64,000 nucleotides of DNA. Source: Chryseobacterium indoltheticum. Its GTDB lineage: Bacteria > Bacteroidota > Bacteroidia > Flavobacteriales > Weeksellaceae. Below the pieces are notes generated by a model, which saw only the letters and a list, made by a program, of their open reading frames with translations, had not been told where the DNA came from and did no database searches. The position numbers and the translations under genes are program-made. Where the stretch lies: NCBI RefSeq assembly GCF_003815915.1, contig NZ_CP033929.1, positions 2,046,001 through 2,110,000 of the forward strand, written 5' to 3'. Positions 8,033 to 17,649 of this stretch are shown in pieces. Position 1 is the stretch's first letter. The number at the start of each line of letters is the position of its first letter.

Positions 8033-11000
8033 ATGACAAAATATTTACAGATTTTCTTACTGTTGATCAGTTGTTATGCCTTTTCGCAAGCTCCCATAAG
8101 TGTAAAAGTGAAAGACGCTGTTGGGAATGAAAATTTTCATGTAACGTGTACAAATGATCTCGATGCTAATGGCTGTATTCCGCTTCACGTAGAATACCCG
8201 GAGCTGAAACAAACAACGACGTACCAGCTCACGCAGGGAACGTATGATCCGCCAATTCCTCTGAATCAGGGAACGGCATTGAATGCTAATTTTGACGATA
8301 TTTTTACGCCAAAAGTAGATTTGCCATTTAAATTTTGCTTTTTTAATCAATATTTTGAGTCTGTCGTCATTGGCTCAAACGGAATGGTCACTTTCGATCT
8401 GAATCAGCAGGGAAATATCAATTATCCAAATGTTCTTTGGCAAAACCCTAACGCAGGTTTACCCAAAAATTCTATTTTCGGGGTGTATCACGATATGGTT
8501 TTTTCTGCTGCAGATACATCAGAAATTTACTATTCTACAGTGGGAACGGCGCCTTACAGAAAGTTTGTAATCAGTTATTATGACGGAAGAGTTGCCGGAT
8601 GTACCGATCGCTCTTCTTCACAAATTGTTTTACATGAAACCACCAATATTGTGGAAGTTTTTGTAGATAAAAAGCTCACACCGTGCCCAACCAGAAAGTT
8701 TGAAAATGCTTTGATTGGAATTATAAATGATACGGGAACGGTAGGATATTCTCCGGCTTCACGAAATACCGGAAACTGGCAGGCTTTACAGGAATCATGG
8801 AAGTTTACTCCAAACGGAAGTGTAATTCAGCCAACAGTAACATGGACTAATTCAGCAGGACAGACCGTGGCATCGGGTATTCAGGCTACTTTGTGTCCTA
8901 CACAGAATGAAGTTTATACTGCTAATGTCGTTTTTAATATTTGTGGAAACAGTAATCTGACGTTAACTGATGATTTTACCCTTGATTTTGATCTTTCTTA
9001 TCCTATTTCGAGAACTTATACACAAGACTTTTGTGGGAATGCTCCGATTCAGCTTAATTTAAATGATTTTAAACCTAATGTAACCTCACAAAATCCTGCG
9101 AATTTTAATTTTACATTTCACGAATCTTTAGCTGATGCACAGAATAATCAGAACAGCATTTCTACAAGCTATTTGTTGAATGCCAATAAGGTTTTATATG
9201 TGAGAATTCAGAATCCTAATGTTCCCGGATGTTTTAGGGTGGCAGTTCTTACGTTGAACTTTCTTACCAAAAATCTTTTGACAGATAGTATTTTACTTTG
9301 CGATACCAACAACGATGGAATTGAGCAGAATTATGATTTGAGTTTCTTAAACAGCCAGCTTTTTCCTGCAGGAACATCAGGATTTTCATATTATCTGTCT
9401 CAAGCTGACGCTCAAAATAATACCAATGCTGTAACTACGGCAAATATTACTACAAACACAAAAGTTTGGGTAAGATTACAGGATGCGGCATGTACTTATA
9501 TTCTAGGTCCCGTAAATTTTACTTTCCAACCGGGAGTGAATGCTAATTCTCCGATTAATTTTTCATACACGATGTGTGATATTAACGCAGATAATAATGA
9601 ACCTTTTGATTTTGCTTTAAATATTGGTCCTTTAATTACGACACAACCGGGCGCTACTTTCACGGTGTATCAAACTTTTCTTGAAGCCTATAATAATTCA
9701 GGAACTGTAATAGGAACGATTAAAGAAGGGCAATACACGGTGTATATCAGAGTTCAGATTCCGGGAGGATGTTTTGCAGTTGTTACCGTTAACTTAAATA
9801 TCACCTTTACTAAGATTCTAGTTAATGATAAAAATGAATATATCTGCTTCAACGGAACAGATGATATTACCGTTAATCTACAAACACTTTCTGCGGGTAT
9901 GCTTGTTGCTCCGTCAACGGTACCTGTTACCGAGTTTTATGATAATTATTTAGCAGCTTTAGATGGAATAAATCCTATTTCACCCACGCAAACGATTACA
10001 GAAAACGGAAATTTTGTTAGCAAAACTTTCTATGTCCGCTTTGAGCAAAGTGAAACCTGTTATACCATTAGAGCGCTTAATGTTCATTTGGTTCATCCGG
10101 TTATTGTAGATTCTAATTTTACGGTGTGTGATTTTAGTAATGATAATACTGAAGTTGTTCCCTTAGCTCAGTTTTCGGGAGCGATTATCGGAAATCAGAA
10201 TGCAACCACAACGTTCTATCTTACTCAAGCTGATGCTCAAAACGGAACCAATCCTGTAACGAGTGTAAATGTTGTAGGTACGAGACAGCTTTTCGTAAAA
10301 ATTAATTCTTACAATTGTACTCAGATTTATCCGGTGACCATTAGTTTGGTTTCAACTCCGGCTGTGAACACTGTTGTAAATATTAATCTGACCAATATTT
10401 GTGATAATAATAACAATGGAGTAGAGCTGTATAATCTTTTGTCTGCTCAACCTCAGATTTACAGTGGTTCAAATGTTACATTCACTTATTACACTTCATA
10501 TGATCCTTCTACCCATGTTTTTTCAGGGCCTATTGCCAATCCTGCAGAATTTCCTGTTCAGGGAAGCGCAACGGTTTATGTACAAGTGAAGTTTAATAAT
10601 AATAATGAATGTTTTTCTGCGTCACAATTGAATATTCAAATGACATTTTTACCGGTGATTATACTTACGAATGCTGTTTTAAATACTTGTGATGAAGATT
10701 TTAATTTAAATGAAACTTTTCAGCTTAATGATGCGGTTTCTCAAATGTTTTCAGCGTCTCAGAATACATATCCATTGTCGGATATGAACATTACGTATTA
10801 CAATACTTTAGCAGAAGCCAATGCAGGAATTCCTTCCACTCAGATTGGAAACAGTATCGTAACAACAGTTTCTACGGTGCAGGTTTGGGCAAGATTCCAA
10901 TCGAAAACAAATGGCTGTTTTTCAGTAGCGCCGATTCAGCTGAATACTTATTTCCCTCCAAAAGCTATTAATTCAACCATAACGGTTTGTGATGATAATC

Positions 11001-12235
11001 TTGATGGCGTCTACGAAGTCAATCTGATGAATTTTACCAACCTTTATGTAGATATTCCGAATCAGATCAATACATTCACTTTTTATCTTAGTCAGAGTGA
11101 TGCACAAAACGGAACGAATCCGATTGCAAATCCACAAAATTTTACAGCAAATCCTTTTCCACAGCAGATTTGGGTAAAAGTGATGAATATTCCGGGATGT
11201 GATGATATCGCTACGATCAATTTTATTATTGGAACCAAAGTCGTTCTTCAAAATTCCGGTCCATTCCTTCTCAATAATGTCTGCGATACCTTAAATGACG
11301 GCATTGAAAATGTAAACCTTACTCAATATCAATCGCAAATTTTCTCAGGGACTAATGCTACTTTTACTTATTATGCTTCTTTAGCTGATTTAAATTCAGG
11401 AACGAATGCCATTGCAAACCCGGCGAGTTATCCTTTTAATCAAAATTTAGGATCAGATATCGTGTATGTGAGAGTAAGCGTTTCTGGATTATGTCCTGAA
11501 ATAGCAACCATTAAAATATCACTTAAGAAGGTTCCTATTTTTGAGATCCCAACACAGTATTTCTGTCCGGATGCAAACTTCAGCTATACTTTAGAAGTAA
11601 AAGATCACACAATTGTAAGTTATGTATGGACAAATCCTGCAGGGCAAATAGTTTCTACTACAGATACTCTTCTTAATGCAGGAGTGGTAGGGACCTACAC
11701 CGTAACAGTAACTTCAGATAACGGATGTTCTTACACTGCGACTTTTGAAGCAAAATATTATGATGTTCCGGTCATTCAGAATATGATTGCGAGCGGTAAT
11801 ACTTATACGATAATAGCGACCGGTTCACAGCCGATCCTCTATTCAATTGACGGTATTAATTGGCAGGGAACTAATGTTTTTTACAATCTGCCGACAGGAA
11901 TTACAACATTTTACGTGAAATATGTAGAAGGAAAATGTATTGTAAAACAGGACGGAGTTATTTTAGATATTAAAAATGCAATTACACCAAACGGAGACGG
12001 GCAAAATGATAAATGGATCGTCAGAAACCTTCATGTTTTCGGAAACAAAATGACGAATGTAAAAGTGTTTGACCGTTATCAGTATTTAATTTTCGAGCAA
12101 AATACCAATACTCAGATTGTTTGGGACGGAACCATTTCAGGAAGACCAATACCGACCTCAAGTTATTGGTATGTCATCACACTTCCGGATGGAAGAACGT
12201 TTACGGGATGGATCCTTGTGAAAAATAGTAATTAA
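8033..12235 (+). CDS. large secreted repeat protein with T9SS type-B sorting domain
   Basis: 1,400 residues. Signal peptide MTKYLQIFLLLISCYAFSQ, then a domain with a DIFTPKVDLPFKFCFFNQYF stretch typical of secreted adhesins. Six to eight degenerate modules follow, each opening with a CD-x-N-x-(D/N) box (for example LCDTNNDGIEQNYDLS, MCDINADNNEPFDFAL, ICDNNNNGVELYNLL) and closing near FYLSQADAQNGTNPV-like text. The last 85 residues (ITPNGDGQNDKW ... WDGTISGRPIPTSSYWYVI) are the gliding-motility-type C-terminal domain that directs type IX secretion and surface attachment (type B). It is probably a surface adhesin or gliding-associated protein. The 290 bp upstream are AT-rich with no recognised gene. 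Confidence 0.88.
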   Translation: MTKYLQIFLLLISCYAFSQAPISVKVKDAVGNENFHVTCTNDLDANGCIPLHVEYPELKQTTTYQLTQGTYDPPIPLNQGTALNANFDDIFTPKVDLPFKFCFFNQYFESVVIGSNGMVTFDLNQQGNINYPNVLWQNPNAGLPKNSIFGVYHDMVFSAADTSEIYYSTVGTAPYRKFVISYYDGRVAGCTDRSSSQIVLHETTNIVEVFVDKKLTPCPTRKFENALIGIINDTGTVGYSPASRNTGNWQALQESWKFTPNGSVIQPTVTWTNSAGQTVASGIQATLCPTQNEVYTANVVFNICGNSNLTLTDDFTLDFDLSYPISRTYTQDFCGNAPIQLNLNDFKPNVTSQNPANFNFTFHESLADAQNNQNSISTSYLLNANKVLYVRIQNPNVPGCFRVAVLTLNFLTKNLLTDSILLCDTNNDGIEQNYDLSFLNSQLFPAGTSGFSYYLSQADAQNNTNAVTTANITTNTKVWVRLQDAACTYILGPVNFTFQPGVNANSPINFSYTMCDINADNNEPFDFALNIGPLITTQPGATFTVYQTFLEAYNNSGTVIGTIKEGQYTVYIRVQIPGGCFAVVTVNLNITFTKILVNDKNEYICFNGTDDITVNLQTLSAGMLVAPSTVPVTEFYDNYLAALDGINPISPTQTITENGNFVSKTFYVRFEQSETCYTIRALNVHLVHPVIVDSNFTVCDFSNDNTEVVPLAQFSGAIIGNQNATTTFYLTQADAQNGTNPVTSVNVVGTRQLFVKINSYNCTQIYPVTISLVSTPAVNTVVNINLTNICDNNNNGVELYNLLSAQPQIYSGSNVTFTYYTSYDPSTHVFSGPIANPAEFPVQGSATVYVQVKFNNNNECFSASQLNIQMTFLPVIILTNAVLNTCDEDFNLNETFQLNDAVSQMFSASQNTYPLSDMNITYYNTLAEANAGIPSTQIGNSIVTTVSTVQVWARFQSKTNGCFSVAPIQLNTYFPPKAINSTITVCDDNLDGVYEVNLMNFTNLYVDIPNQINTFTFYLSQSDAQNGTNPIANPQNFTANPFPQQIWVKVMNIPGCDDIATINFIIGTKVVLQNSGPFLLNNVCDTLNDGIENVNLTQYQSQIFSGTNATFTYYASLADLNSGTNAIANPASYPFNQNLGSDIVYVRVSVSGLCPEIATIKISLKKVPIFEIPTQYFCPDANFSYTLEVKDHTIVSYVWTNPAGQIVSTTDTLLNAGVVGTYTVTVTSDNGCSYTATFEAKYYDVPVIQNMIASGNTYTIIATGSQPILYSIDGINWQGTNVFYNLPTGITTFYVKYVEGKCIVKQDGVILDIKNAITPNGDGQNDKWIVRNLHVFGNKMTNVKVFDRYQYLIFEQNTNTQIVWDGTISGRPIPTSSYWYVITLPDGRTFTGWILVKNSN

Positions 12236-12254
12236 ACCTTTTTGAATAAGAATA

Positions 12255-12290
12255 AATACCTCATTGAAATTCACTGAGGTATTTTCTTTT
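12255..12290 (+). terminator. rho-independent terminator after the T9SS gene
   Basis: AATACCTCA (12255-12263) pairs with TGAGGTATT (12275-12283), followed by a T-rich tail. Confidence 0.8.
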
Positions 12291-12319
12291 TACAGAAATA
12301 TTTATTAGATAAATACTTG

Positions 12320-12386
12320 TTTGTCATTCCATAGGAATCTAAACAATAATTTAAAAATAGCGCTTAGATTCCTATGGAATGACAAA
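12320..12386. repeat. GTCATTCC dispersed element, perfect inverted pair
   Basis: Two perfect 23-bp inverted arms (12320-12342 and 12364-12386), each containing GTCATTCCATAGGAATCT or its complement, around a 21-bp AT-rich loop. Each arm also holds a small internal palindrome. Related copies occur at 18248, 34245 and 45633. The stretch 12236-12526 holds this element and the terminator and no gene that I can see. Confidence 0.85.
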
Positions 12387-12526
12387 CCTTGAATAAAGTT
12401 TGAAAAAAAAGGAATTCCATCACACAGTATATTTTCTCACATTAGTTGCAGGAATTTTCTAATTTGAATATCTTTAAAACCACAAAAAAACAAGCAACTA
12501 TCAACAAACAACCATCAACTATAATA

Positions 12527-14512
12527 ATGACTTTCCAAGAACAGATACAGCAAGGTATTCCAAGCGAATTACCTCAGCCAAAACCATACGAAACCAATAT
12601 CAATCACGCTCCGAAACGTAAAGAAATTTTAACGGATGAAGAGAAAAAACTCGCTCTGAAAAATGCTTTACGTTATTTTGAACCAAAGTTTCATGCAGAA
12701 TTAATTCAAGAGTTTAAAAAAGAACTCGATGAGTTCGGAAGAATTTATATGTATCGTTTTCGTCCGGATTATGAAATGAAAGCGAGAGATATTGCAGAAT
12801 ATCCGGGAAAATCTGAGCAGGCAAAAGCGATCATGCTGATGATTCAGAACAATTTGGATTATGCGGTTGCTCAACATCCACACGAACTGATCACTTACGG
12901 TGGAAATGGTGCGGTGTTCTCCAACTGGGCACAGTATCTTTTGACGATGAAATATTTGTCTGAAATGACAGACGAACAAACATTGACGATGTATTCAGGT
13001 CATCCGATGGGATTATTTCCTTCACATAAAGATGCACCAAGAGTTGTGGTAACCAACGGAATGATGATCCCGAATTATTCTAAACCGGATGATTGGGAAA
13101 AGTTCAATGCTTTAGGTGTGACGCAGTACGGACAAATGACGGCAGGATCTTATATGTACATCGGTCCGCAGGGAATTGTTCACGGAACAACGATTACGGT
13201 GTTGAATGCTTTCAGAAAGATTAATAAAGAACCACAAGGTGGATTGTTCGTTACTTCAGGTTTGGGCGGAATGTCCGGAGCGCAGCCAAAAGCAGGAAAT
13301 ATTGCAGGTTGCGTTACAGTAATTGCAGAAGTGAACCCAAAGATCACCAGAATCCGTCATGATCAGGGATGGGTAAATGAAATTCATGAAAACCTTGATG
13401 AATTGGTAGAAAGAGTAAGAAAAGCTCAGGAAACTCAAGAAGTTGTTTCTCTGGCTTATCTTGGAAATATCGTTGAGGTTTGGGAAAAATTCGATCAGGA
13501 AAATTTAAGAATAGATATTGGTTCAGATCAGACCTCGCTTCATAATCCTTGGGCGGGAGGTTATTATCCTGTCGGGATCTCATTTGAAGAATCGAATATA
13601 ATGATGGCAGAAAACCCTGAATTATTCAAAGAAAAAGTTCAGGAAACTTTGAGAAGACACGCTGCAGCGATCAATAAACATACAGAAAAAGGAACCTATT
13701 TCTTTGATTACGGAAATGCATTTTTATTGGAAGCTTCAAGAGCCGGAGCTGATGTAATGTCTGAAAATCCGACATTGGGAAGAGAGTTTAAATTCCCTTC
13801 TTATGTTCAGGATATTATGGGACCGATGTGTTTTGATTATGGTTTCGGGCCGTTCCGTTGGGTTTGCACAAGCGGAAAACCTGAAGATCTGCAGAAAACA
13901 GATGAAATTGCTTGCCGAGTTTTAGAAGAAATGATCCAGAATTCTCCGGAAGAGATCCAACAGCAGATGAAGGATAATATTCAGTGGATCAAAGGGGCGC
14001 AAGAAAATAAATTGGTGGTTGGTTCACAGGCGAGAATTTTGTACGCCGATGCAGAAGGAAGAATGAAGATCGCAGAAGCTTTCAACAAAGCTATTAAAAA
14101 CGGAGAAATCGGAGCGGTAGTTTTGGGTAGAGATCATCACGATGTTTCGGGGACAGATTCACCGTACAGAGAGACTTCCAATATTTATGACGGTTCGAGA
14201 TTTACGGCAGATATGGCGATTCACAATGTGATCGGTGACAGTTTCCGTGGGGCAACCTGGGTGAGTATTCACAATGGAGGCGGCGTTGGTTGGGGCGAAG
14301 TGATCAACGGTGGTTTCGGAATGTTATTGGATGGAAGCAATGACGCCGACAGAAGATTAAAATCGATGCTTTTCTGGGACGTCAACAACGGAATTTCCAG
14401 ACGAAGCTGGGCAAGAAATGAAGGTGCTGTTTTTGCGATTAAAAGAGCGATGGAAATAGAGCCGAATTTGAAAGTAACGTTGCCGAATTTTGTGGATGAC
14501 AGTCTTTTTTAA
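12527..14512 (+). CDS. hutU: urocanate hydratase
   Basis: 661 residues from the ATG at 12527; an upstream start at 12446 would add a low-complexity leader unlike the family. Urocanase converts urocanate to imidazolonepropionate, the second step of histidine degradation, using tightly bound NAD. Supporting motifs are HPHELITYGGNGAVFSNWAQ, MYSGHPMGLFPS, SGLGGMSGAQPKAGNIAGC (NAD-binding region), the conserved Cys in DEIACRVLEEM, and NIYDGSRFTADMAIHN. It is about 100 residues longer than Pseudomonas HutU, as in many Bacteroidota. No other hut gene lies in the window, so the pathway is split. The leader contains CAACTAT-like runs resembling the DUF763 leader. Confidence 0.92.
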   Translation: MTFQEQIQQGIPSELPQPKPYETNINHAPKRKEILTDEEKKLALKNALRYFEPKFHAELIQEFKKELDEFGRIYMYRFRPDYEMKARDIAEYPGKSEQAKAIMLMIQNNLDYAVAQHPHELITYGGNGAVFSNWAQYLLTMKYLSEMTDEQTLTMYSGHPMGLFPSHKDAPRVVVTNGMMIPNYSKPDDWEKFNALGVTQYGQMTAGSYMYIGPQGIVHGTTITVLNAFRKINKEPQGGLFVTSGLGGMSGAQPKAGNIAGCVTVIAEVNPKITRIRHDQGWVNEIHENLDELVERVRKAQETQEVVSLAYLGNIVEVWEKFDQENLRIDIGSDQTSLHNPWAGGYYPVGISFEESNIMMAENPELFKEKVQETLRRHAAAINKHTEKGTYFFDYGNAFLLEASRAGADVMSENPTLGREFKFPSYVQDIMGPMCFDYGFGPFRWVCTSGKPEDLQKTDEIACRVLEEMIQNSPEEIQQQMKDNIQWIKGAQENKLVVGSQARILYADAEGRMKIAEAFNKAIKNGEIGAVVLGRDHHDVSGTDSPYRETSNIYDGSRFTADMAIHNVIGDSFRGATWVSIHNGGGVGWGEVINGGFGMLLDGSNDADRRLKSMLFWDVNNGISRRSWARNEGAVFAIKRAMEIEPNLKVTLPNFVDDSLF

Positions 14513-14516
14513 TTTG

Positions 14517-14640
14517 AGAATTTGAAAATGATTTAATTTGAAAATGTTTAATAATCCCGTCACTTCGAATAGCTTTTGAAAAAAGCGTATCGAGAAGTTT
14601 TTGATTCAAAATATAAAAACCTGCTGTGAGGCAGGTTTTT
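14517..14640. repeat. 124-bp direct repeat, copy 1, ending in a terminator hairpin
   Basis: Nearly identical to 15121-15245. It contains AATTTGAAAATG twice, an imperfect hairpin around CGTCACTTCGAATAGC, and the hairpin AAAAACCTGC/TGTGAG/GCAGGTTTTT (14615-14640). It lies between hutU and the convergent 115-residue gene and can terminate both. Confidence 0.85.
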
Positions 14641-14673
14641 ATTTTTTTTACAATGATGATTACAGTCAGAAAA

Positions 14674-15021
14674 CTACTCATAATACCAATAAAAGAACAC
14701 TTCCTCTCTGTCGGTACAAATCTTTTCAATTGTCATATTATATACAGAGTTTTCAAGCTCAAACTCGTTAATAATTTTTCGGATCTCAGATTCATATTTT
14801 TTTTCTTTAGTCTTAAGGTATTTTTCACAGAGGCATTTCGCAACATCCATTTTAGAATTATGATATCTAAATCCTTCATACTCTCTCCCAAAAACTGACA
14901 TTTTATATTCGTCTGAACAATTAAGAACAAAAATTTTCTTCGTGTAATTAGGATTAATTACTCTGAAGAGTACAAATAGAAAAAAAACAACTCCAACAAT
15001 TTTTAAAAATTTTGTCTTCAT
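14674..15021 (-). CDS. hypothetical membrane-anchored protein (115 aa)
   Basis: Unrecognised. An N-terminal segment KIVGVVFFLFVLFRV (about residues 7-22) is a signal anchor or uncleaved signal. The rest is charged and mainly helical with four cysteines, two of them in CLCEKYLK. It is flanked on both sides by copies of the 124-bp repeat, so it looks like a unit inserted or duplicated together with its terminator. Confidence 0.6.
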   Translation of the reverse strand: MKTKFLKIVGVVFFLFVLFRVINPNYTKKIFVLNCSDEYKMSVFGREYEGFRYHNSKMDVAKCLCEKYLKTKEKKYESEIRKIINEFELENSVYNMTIEKICTDREEVFFYWYYE

Positions 15022-15120
15022 ATGCTGTTAAGAATTTTATAGTGAAATATACGGATTTTTCTTTCTAGTGTTTGCTCACGGATTACAAATCCGCGAGATT
15101 GGAGAGTTTTTTTAAATTTT

Positions 15121-15245
15121 AGAATTTGAAAATGATTTAATTTGAAAATGTTTAATAATCCCGTCACTTCGAGTAGCTTTTGAAAAAAGCGTATCGAGAA
15201 GTTATTGTATTGAAATATAAAAACCTGCTGTGAGGCAGGTTTTAT
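15121..15245. repeat. 124-bp direct repeat, copy 2, ending in the same terminator hairpin
   Basis: Matches 14517-14640 with a few substitutions and small length changes, including the CCTGC/TGTGAG/GCAGG hairpin with its T run (15215-15245). It serves the minus-strand lipoprotein gene that ends at 15247. Confidence 0.85.
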
Positions 15246-15246
15246 T

Positions 15247-15933
15247 TTATTTATAATTTTTATTTTTAAGAACTTTCGACAGCGTTTTATCATATTCTTT
15301 ATCAAAATCAACAGCATTTCCGTTACCATCTTCGCCATTATAGATCACATATCCGAAATCGAAAACCGTATCTTTCTTGATCTGATAAAAAGACGTCCAG
15401 TTTCTTCCTGACATTACTTCGTTGTCGATTAAATTATTTTGAGGCAAATAATGTGGGTTTTTAATCTGATTAAAATTTTTAACCTTCGTCAGTCTGTCAT
15501 TTTTAAGATCTACTAGGTATAAATAATACGTCCAATTGCTTCTGATGTCAGAAATATTCTGAATAAGGATATCTTTAATTTTATCTCCATTAAAATCCTG
15601 AAATTCATAAGCTCCGACATGAGATTCAATAGAATCACGTAAAAGTTCTTCATACTTTCCGTTTATTTTTTTACTGAAAATGAAGACTGTATTTTTATCG
15701 TTCTCATCATAGCCTTTTTCCCGTGAAAAATGTCTTAAAACAATTTTATAATTTTTGTTTTGATATACTGAGTCGCAAATTATCTCATTTTCAAAAATTG
15801 AATCTTGTGCAGGAATATCATTCTTTACCATTGCAGAAGTATTTATTTTTGTGGATGTAGTCTTTTGTGTTTCCAGATGTTTATGACAGGAAATTATCGA
15901 AGTTAAAACTAAAAACACAATTATTCTTTTCAT
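15247..15933 (-). CDS. hypothetical lipoprotein with an FG-GAP-like segment
   Basis: 228 residues from the ATG at 15933, chosen because MKRIIVFLVLTSIISC is then a clean lipoprotein signal with lipobox Cys at residue 16. A central stretch GAYEFQDFNGDKIKDILIQN has the D-x-N-x-D-x-x-x-D calcium-loop pattern seen in FG-GAP/XAC2610-type proteins. It is predicted to sit in the periplasm. Specific function is unknown. It is the second of three consecutive minus-strand genes that end at the same hairpin. Confidence 0.65.
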   Translation of the reverse strand: MKRIIVFLVLTSIISCHKHLETQKTTSTKINTSAMVKNDIPAQDSIFENEIICDSVYQNKNYKIVLRHFSREKGYDENDKNTVFIFSKKINGKYEELLRDSIESHVGAYEFQDFNGDKIKDILIQNISDIRSNWTYYLYLVDLKNDRLTKVKNFNQIKNPHYLPQNNLIDNEVMSGRNWTSFYQIKKDTVFDFGYVIYNGEDGNGNAVDFDKEYDKTLSKVLKNKNYK

Positions 15934-15996
15934 CGCATAGACTTTATGGTAAATGTACAAAGAATAAGAGTTTGTTTTAAAACTTTTTAAATATAG

Positions 15997-16022
15997 AAAA
16001 CCTGCTGTGAGGCAGGTTTTTT
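15997..16022. terminator. third copy of the CCTGC/GCAGG terminator hairpin
   Basis: AAAACCTGC, loop TGTGAG region, GCAGGTTTTTT. The hairpin core is identical to those at 14615 and 15215, here without the rest of the 124-bp repeat. It lies just downstream of the 74-residue gene. Confidence 0.8.
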
Positions 16023-16033
16023 GTAAATCTGAT

Positions 16034-16258
16034 TTAATTTTCTAGATTAGGAAATTTAATTAGAAGGTTTTCTTTACTATCATAAAAACCACGTTCTTTT
16101 AAAATGATTTCTTCATCTAATGGCATTATTTCTAATATTTCAACAAGCTCAGATGTGAATTTTTTTACATTTTCATTAGGATTTGTTATCCCTTTCTCCT
16201 GCATTTCTTTTCTTACAGTATAAATATAAAAATAATGCTCAACGTCTAATTTTTTCAT
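16034..16258 (-). CDS. hypothetical small cytoplasmic protein (74 aa)
   Basis: Unrecognised. Mostly acidic and helical, no signal peptide or membrane segment: it opens MKKLDVEHYFYIYTVRKEMQ and ends LLIKFPNLEN. It has its own terminator at 15997-16022, so it is probably a monocistronic unit. It could be an accessory or immunity-like small protein, but there is no direct evidence for that. Confidence 0.5.
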   Translation of the reverse strand: MKKLDVEHYFYIYTVRKEMQEKGITNPNENVKKFTSELVEILEIMPLDEEIILKERGFYDSKENLLIKFPNLEN

Positions 16259-16350
16259 GTTGTGATTTTAATGTTAAGTAGATTTATAATTTATAATATA
16301 TGCTTTTTTGTTGTTGAGGTTTGCAATTCCACAAAATTGAGATTTCTACT

Positions 16351-17379
16351 CTATAAATTGTTAAAGATTTTTTTTGTCATCTGACTTGCCTCGGTTAACT
16401 CAAACAAAAATAAACTTAAAACTTCAACTTGTTGTTTTTTTGCTTCTTTAAAAAAGCTGAAATTATATGAAGGCATTTCAATAAGGGTTTGTCGTAAGTT
16501 AGTATATTCTCTAATAGCATAATCAATACTATTAGGAATATTCTTAATTTCGACTGTGTTTTCTACAAAGTCTTCAAGTTTTAGATTAAGATTATTTAAA
16601 TTATTTAATAGCTTTTCAAAAGCACTAATTCCCACCGAGTATACCTGAGCAAATAATTCAACTTCAATTTGAATTCTCTTTGAGGTTAAATTCATTTTTT
16701 GTGACAGAGCTTTGTAAAGTTTTGATTTTTCAGAACTGTAATTCAACGACATATTTTCGGTTAATAGTTTTAATTTTTCAGTTCTTTTCTGGACATCCTC
16801 ACTCTGTAAATTAATGATTGCTGATATATTATTAATACAAAAAGTAGCATCTGTAATTGAATTTAAATCTTCAGCTATATCTTCAATATCATCAGAGTGT
16901 GCTCTACCAATATATACATTAAATAGCCTCTCATCACTTTTATCGGAAGCTATTTTTTTGAGTTTTTTGTCAGAATTTTCATTAAATTCTTGCGTGAATG
17001 GAATATCGATCTTCCATCTCTTCTTCGTTTTCTTAAAATTCTTCTCTGTAATTTCTTGCCAGTATGTTTTTCCTTCTTCTGGAATATGTGCTATAAGAAT
17101 TATTGGTATACTCAGATTTAACCAATAATTATAATGTATATTAGTAACATAATGAGATAATCCTTTTTGAGTTTTATAAAAATTTCCTGAACCACTTTTA
17201 ATTTGAACAGCTATAAACCTTCCGGTTGGTTCACCATTTTCAACTTGTTCAATTATAGCATCCAATCCTACATCAACAATTGGTTGTTCACGAAATATCC
17301 ATCCAAGATTTTGGATTACAATTTTTTCAGTTTCATTAACTCCTAATCTTTCAGTTGGATTATATCTATTCATAAACAA
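16351..17379 (-). CDS. DUF4365 domain protein (putative PD-(D/E)xK-like nuclease fold)
   Basis: 342 residues. The first 150 match DUF4365: N-terminal NETEKIVIQNLGW, then QPIVDVGLDAIIE (D40, E44) and FIAVQIKSGSG (Q59, K61), an arrangement resembling the D...QxK core of PD-(D/E)xK nucleases. The following HYNYWLNLSIPIILI and WQEITEKNFKKTKKRW are usual for the family. The C-terminal 190 residues are helical with no domain I can name. DUF4365 proteins often occur in accessory or defence regions. Here the neighbours are orphan genes, a repeat field and a toxin-antitoxin pair. A start at 17373 is equally possible. Nuclease activity is inferred, not shown. Confidence 0.75.
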   Translation of the reverse strand: MFMNRYNPTERLGVNETEKIVIQNLGWIFREQPIVDVGLDAIIEQVENGEPTGRFIAVQIKSGSGNFYKTQKGLSHYVTNIHYNYWLNLSIPIILIAHIPEEGKTYWQEITEKNFKKTKKRWKIDIPFTQEFNENSDKKLKKIASDKSDERLFNVYIGRAHSDDIEDIAEDLNSITDATFCINNISAIINLQSEDVQKRTEKLKLLTENMSLNYSSEKSKLYKALSQKMNLTSKRIQIEVELFAQVYSVGISAFEKLLNNLNNLNLKLEDFVENTVEIKNIPNSIDYAIREYTNLRQTLIEMPSYNFSFFKEAKKQQVEVLSLFLFELTEASQMTKKIFNNL

Positions 17380-17451
17380 GGTGTGATATTATACACTCGT
17401 AAATATAGTTAACTCAAATTATTCATAAAAGAGTTTTTGTAATCCCCTCTG

Positions 17452-17509
17452 GTGCGAGCATCTTGCTCGTACCCACAAATAAATCACAGCACGAGCTTGA
17501 AGCTCGCGC
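17452..17509. repeat. two short GCGAGC...GCTCG palindromes
   Basis: GTGCGAGCATCTTGCTCGTA starts at 17452 and GCACGAGCTTGAAGCTCGCG at 17489. Both are hairpins with a 3-4 base loop and are typical of dispersed flavobacterial intergenic elements. They open the gene-free stretch 17380-18490. Confidence 0.7.
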
Positions 17510-17649
17510 TAGCGTAAAACAATAGGGAAATATAACCCCAAATAAAAAACCACCCGCATCCGCAAGACCTCTCAAACACCCTTAAAACAAACCTCCTGCA
17601 ATTGCAGGAAGTCTTCAACGCACATTGTGATTTACCAAAAAAGATCATA

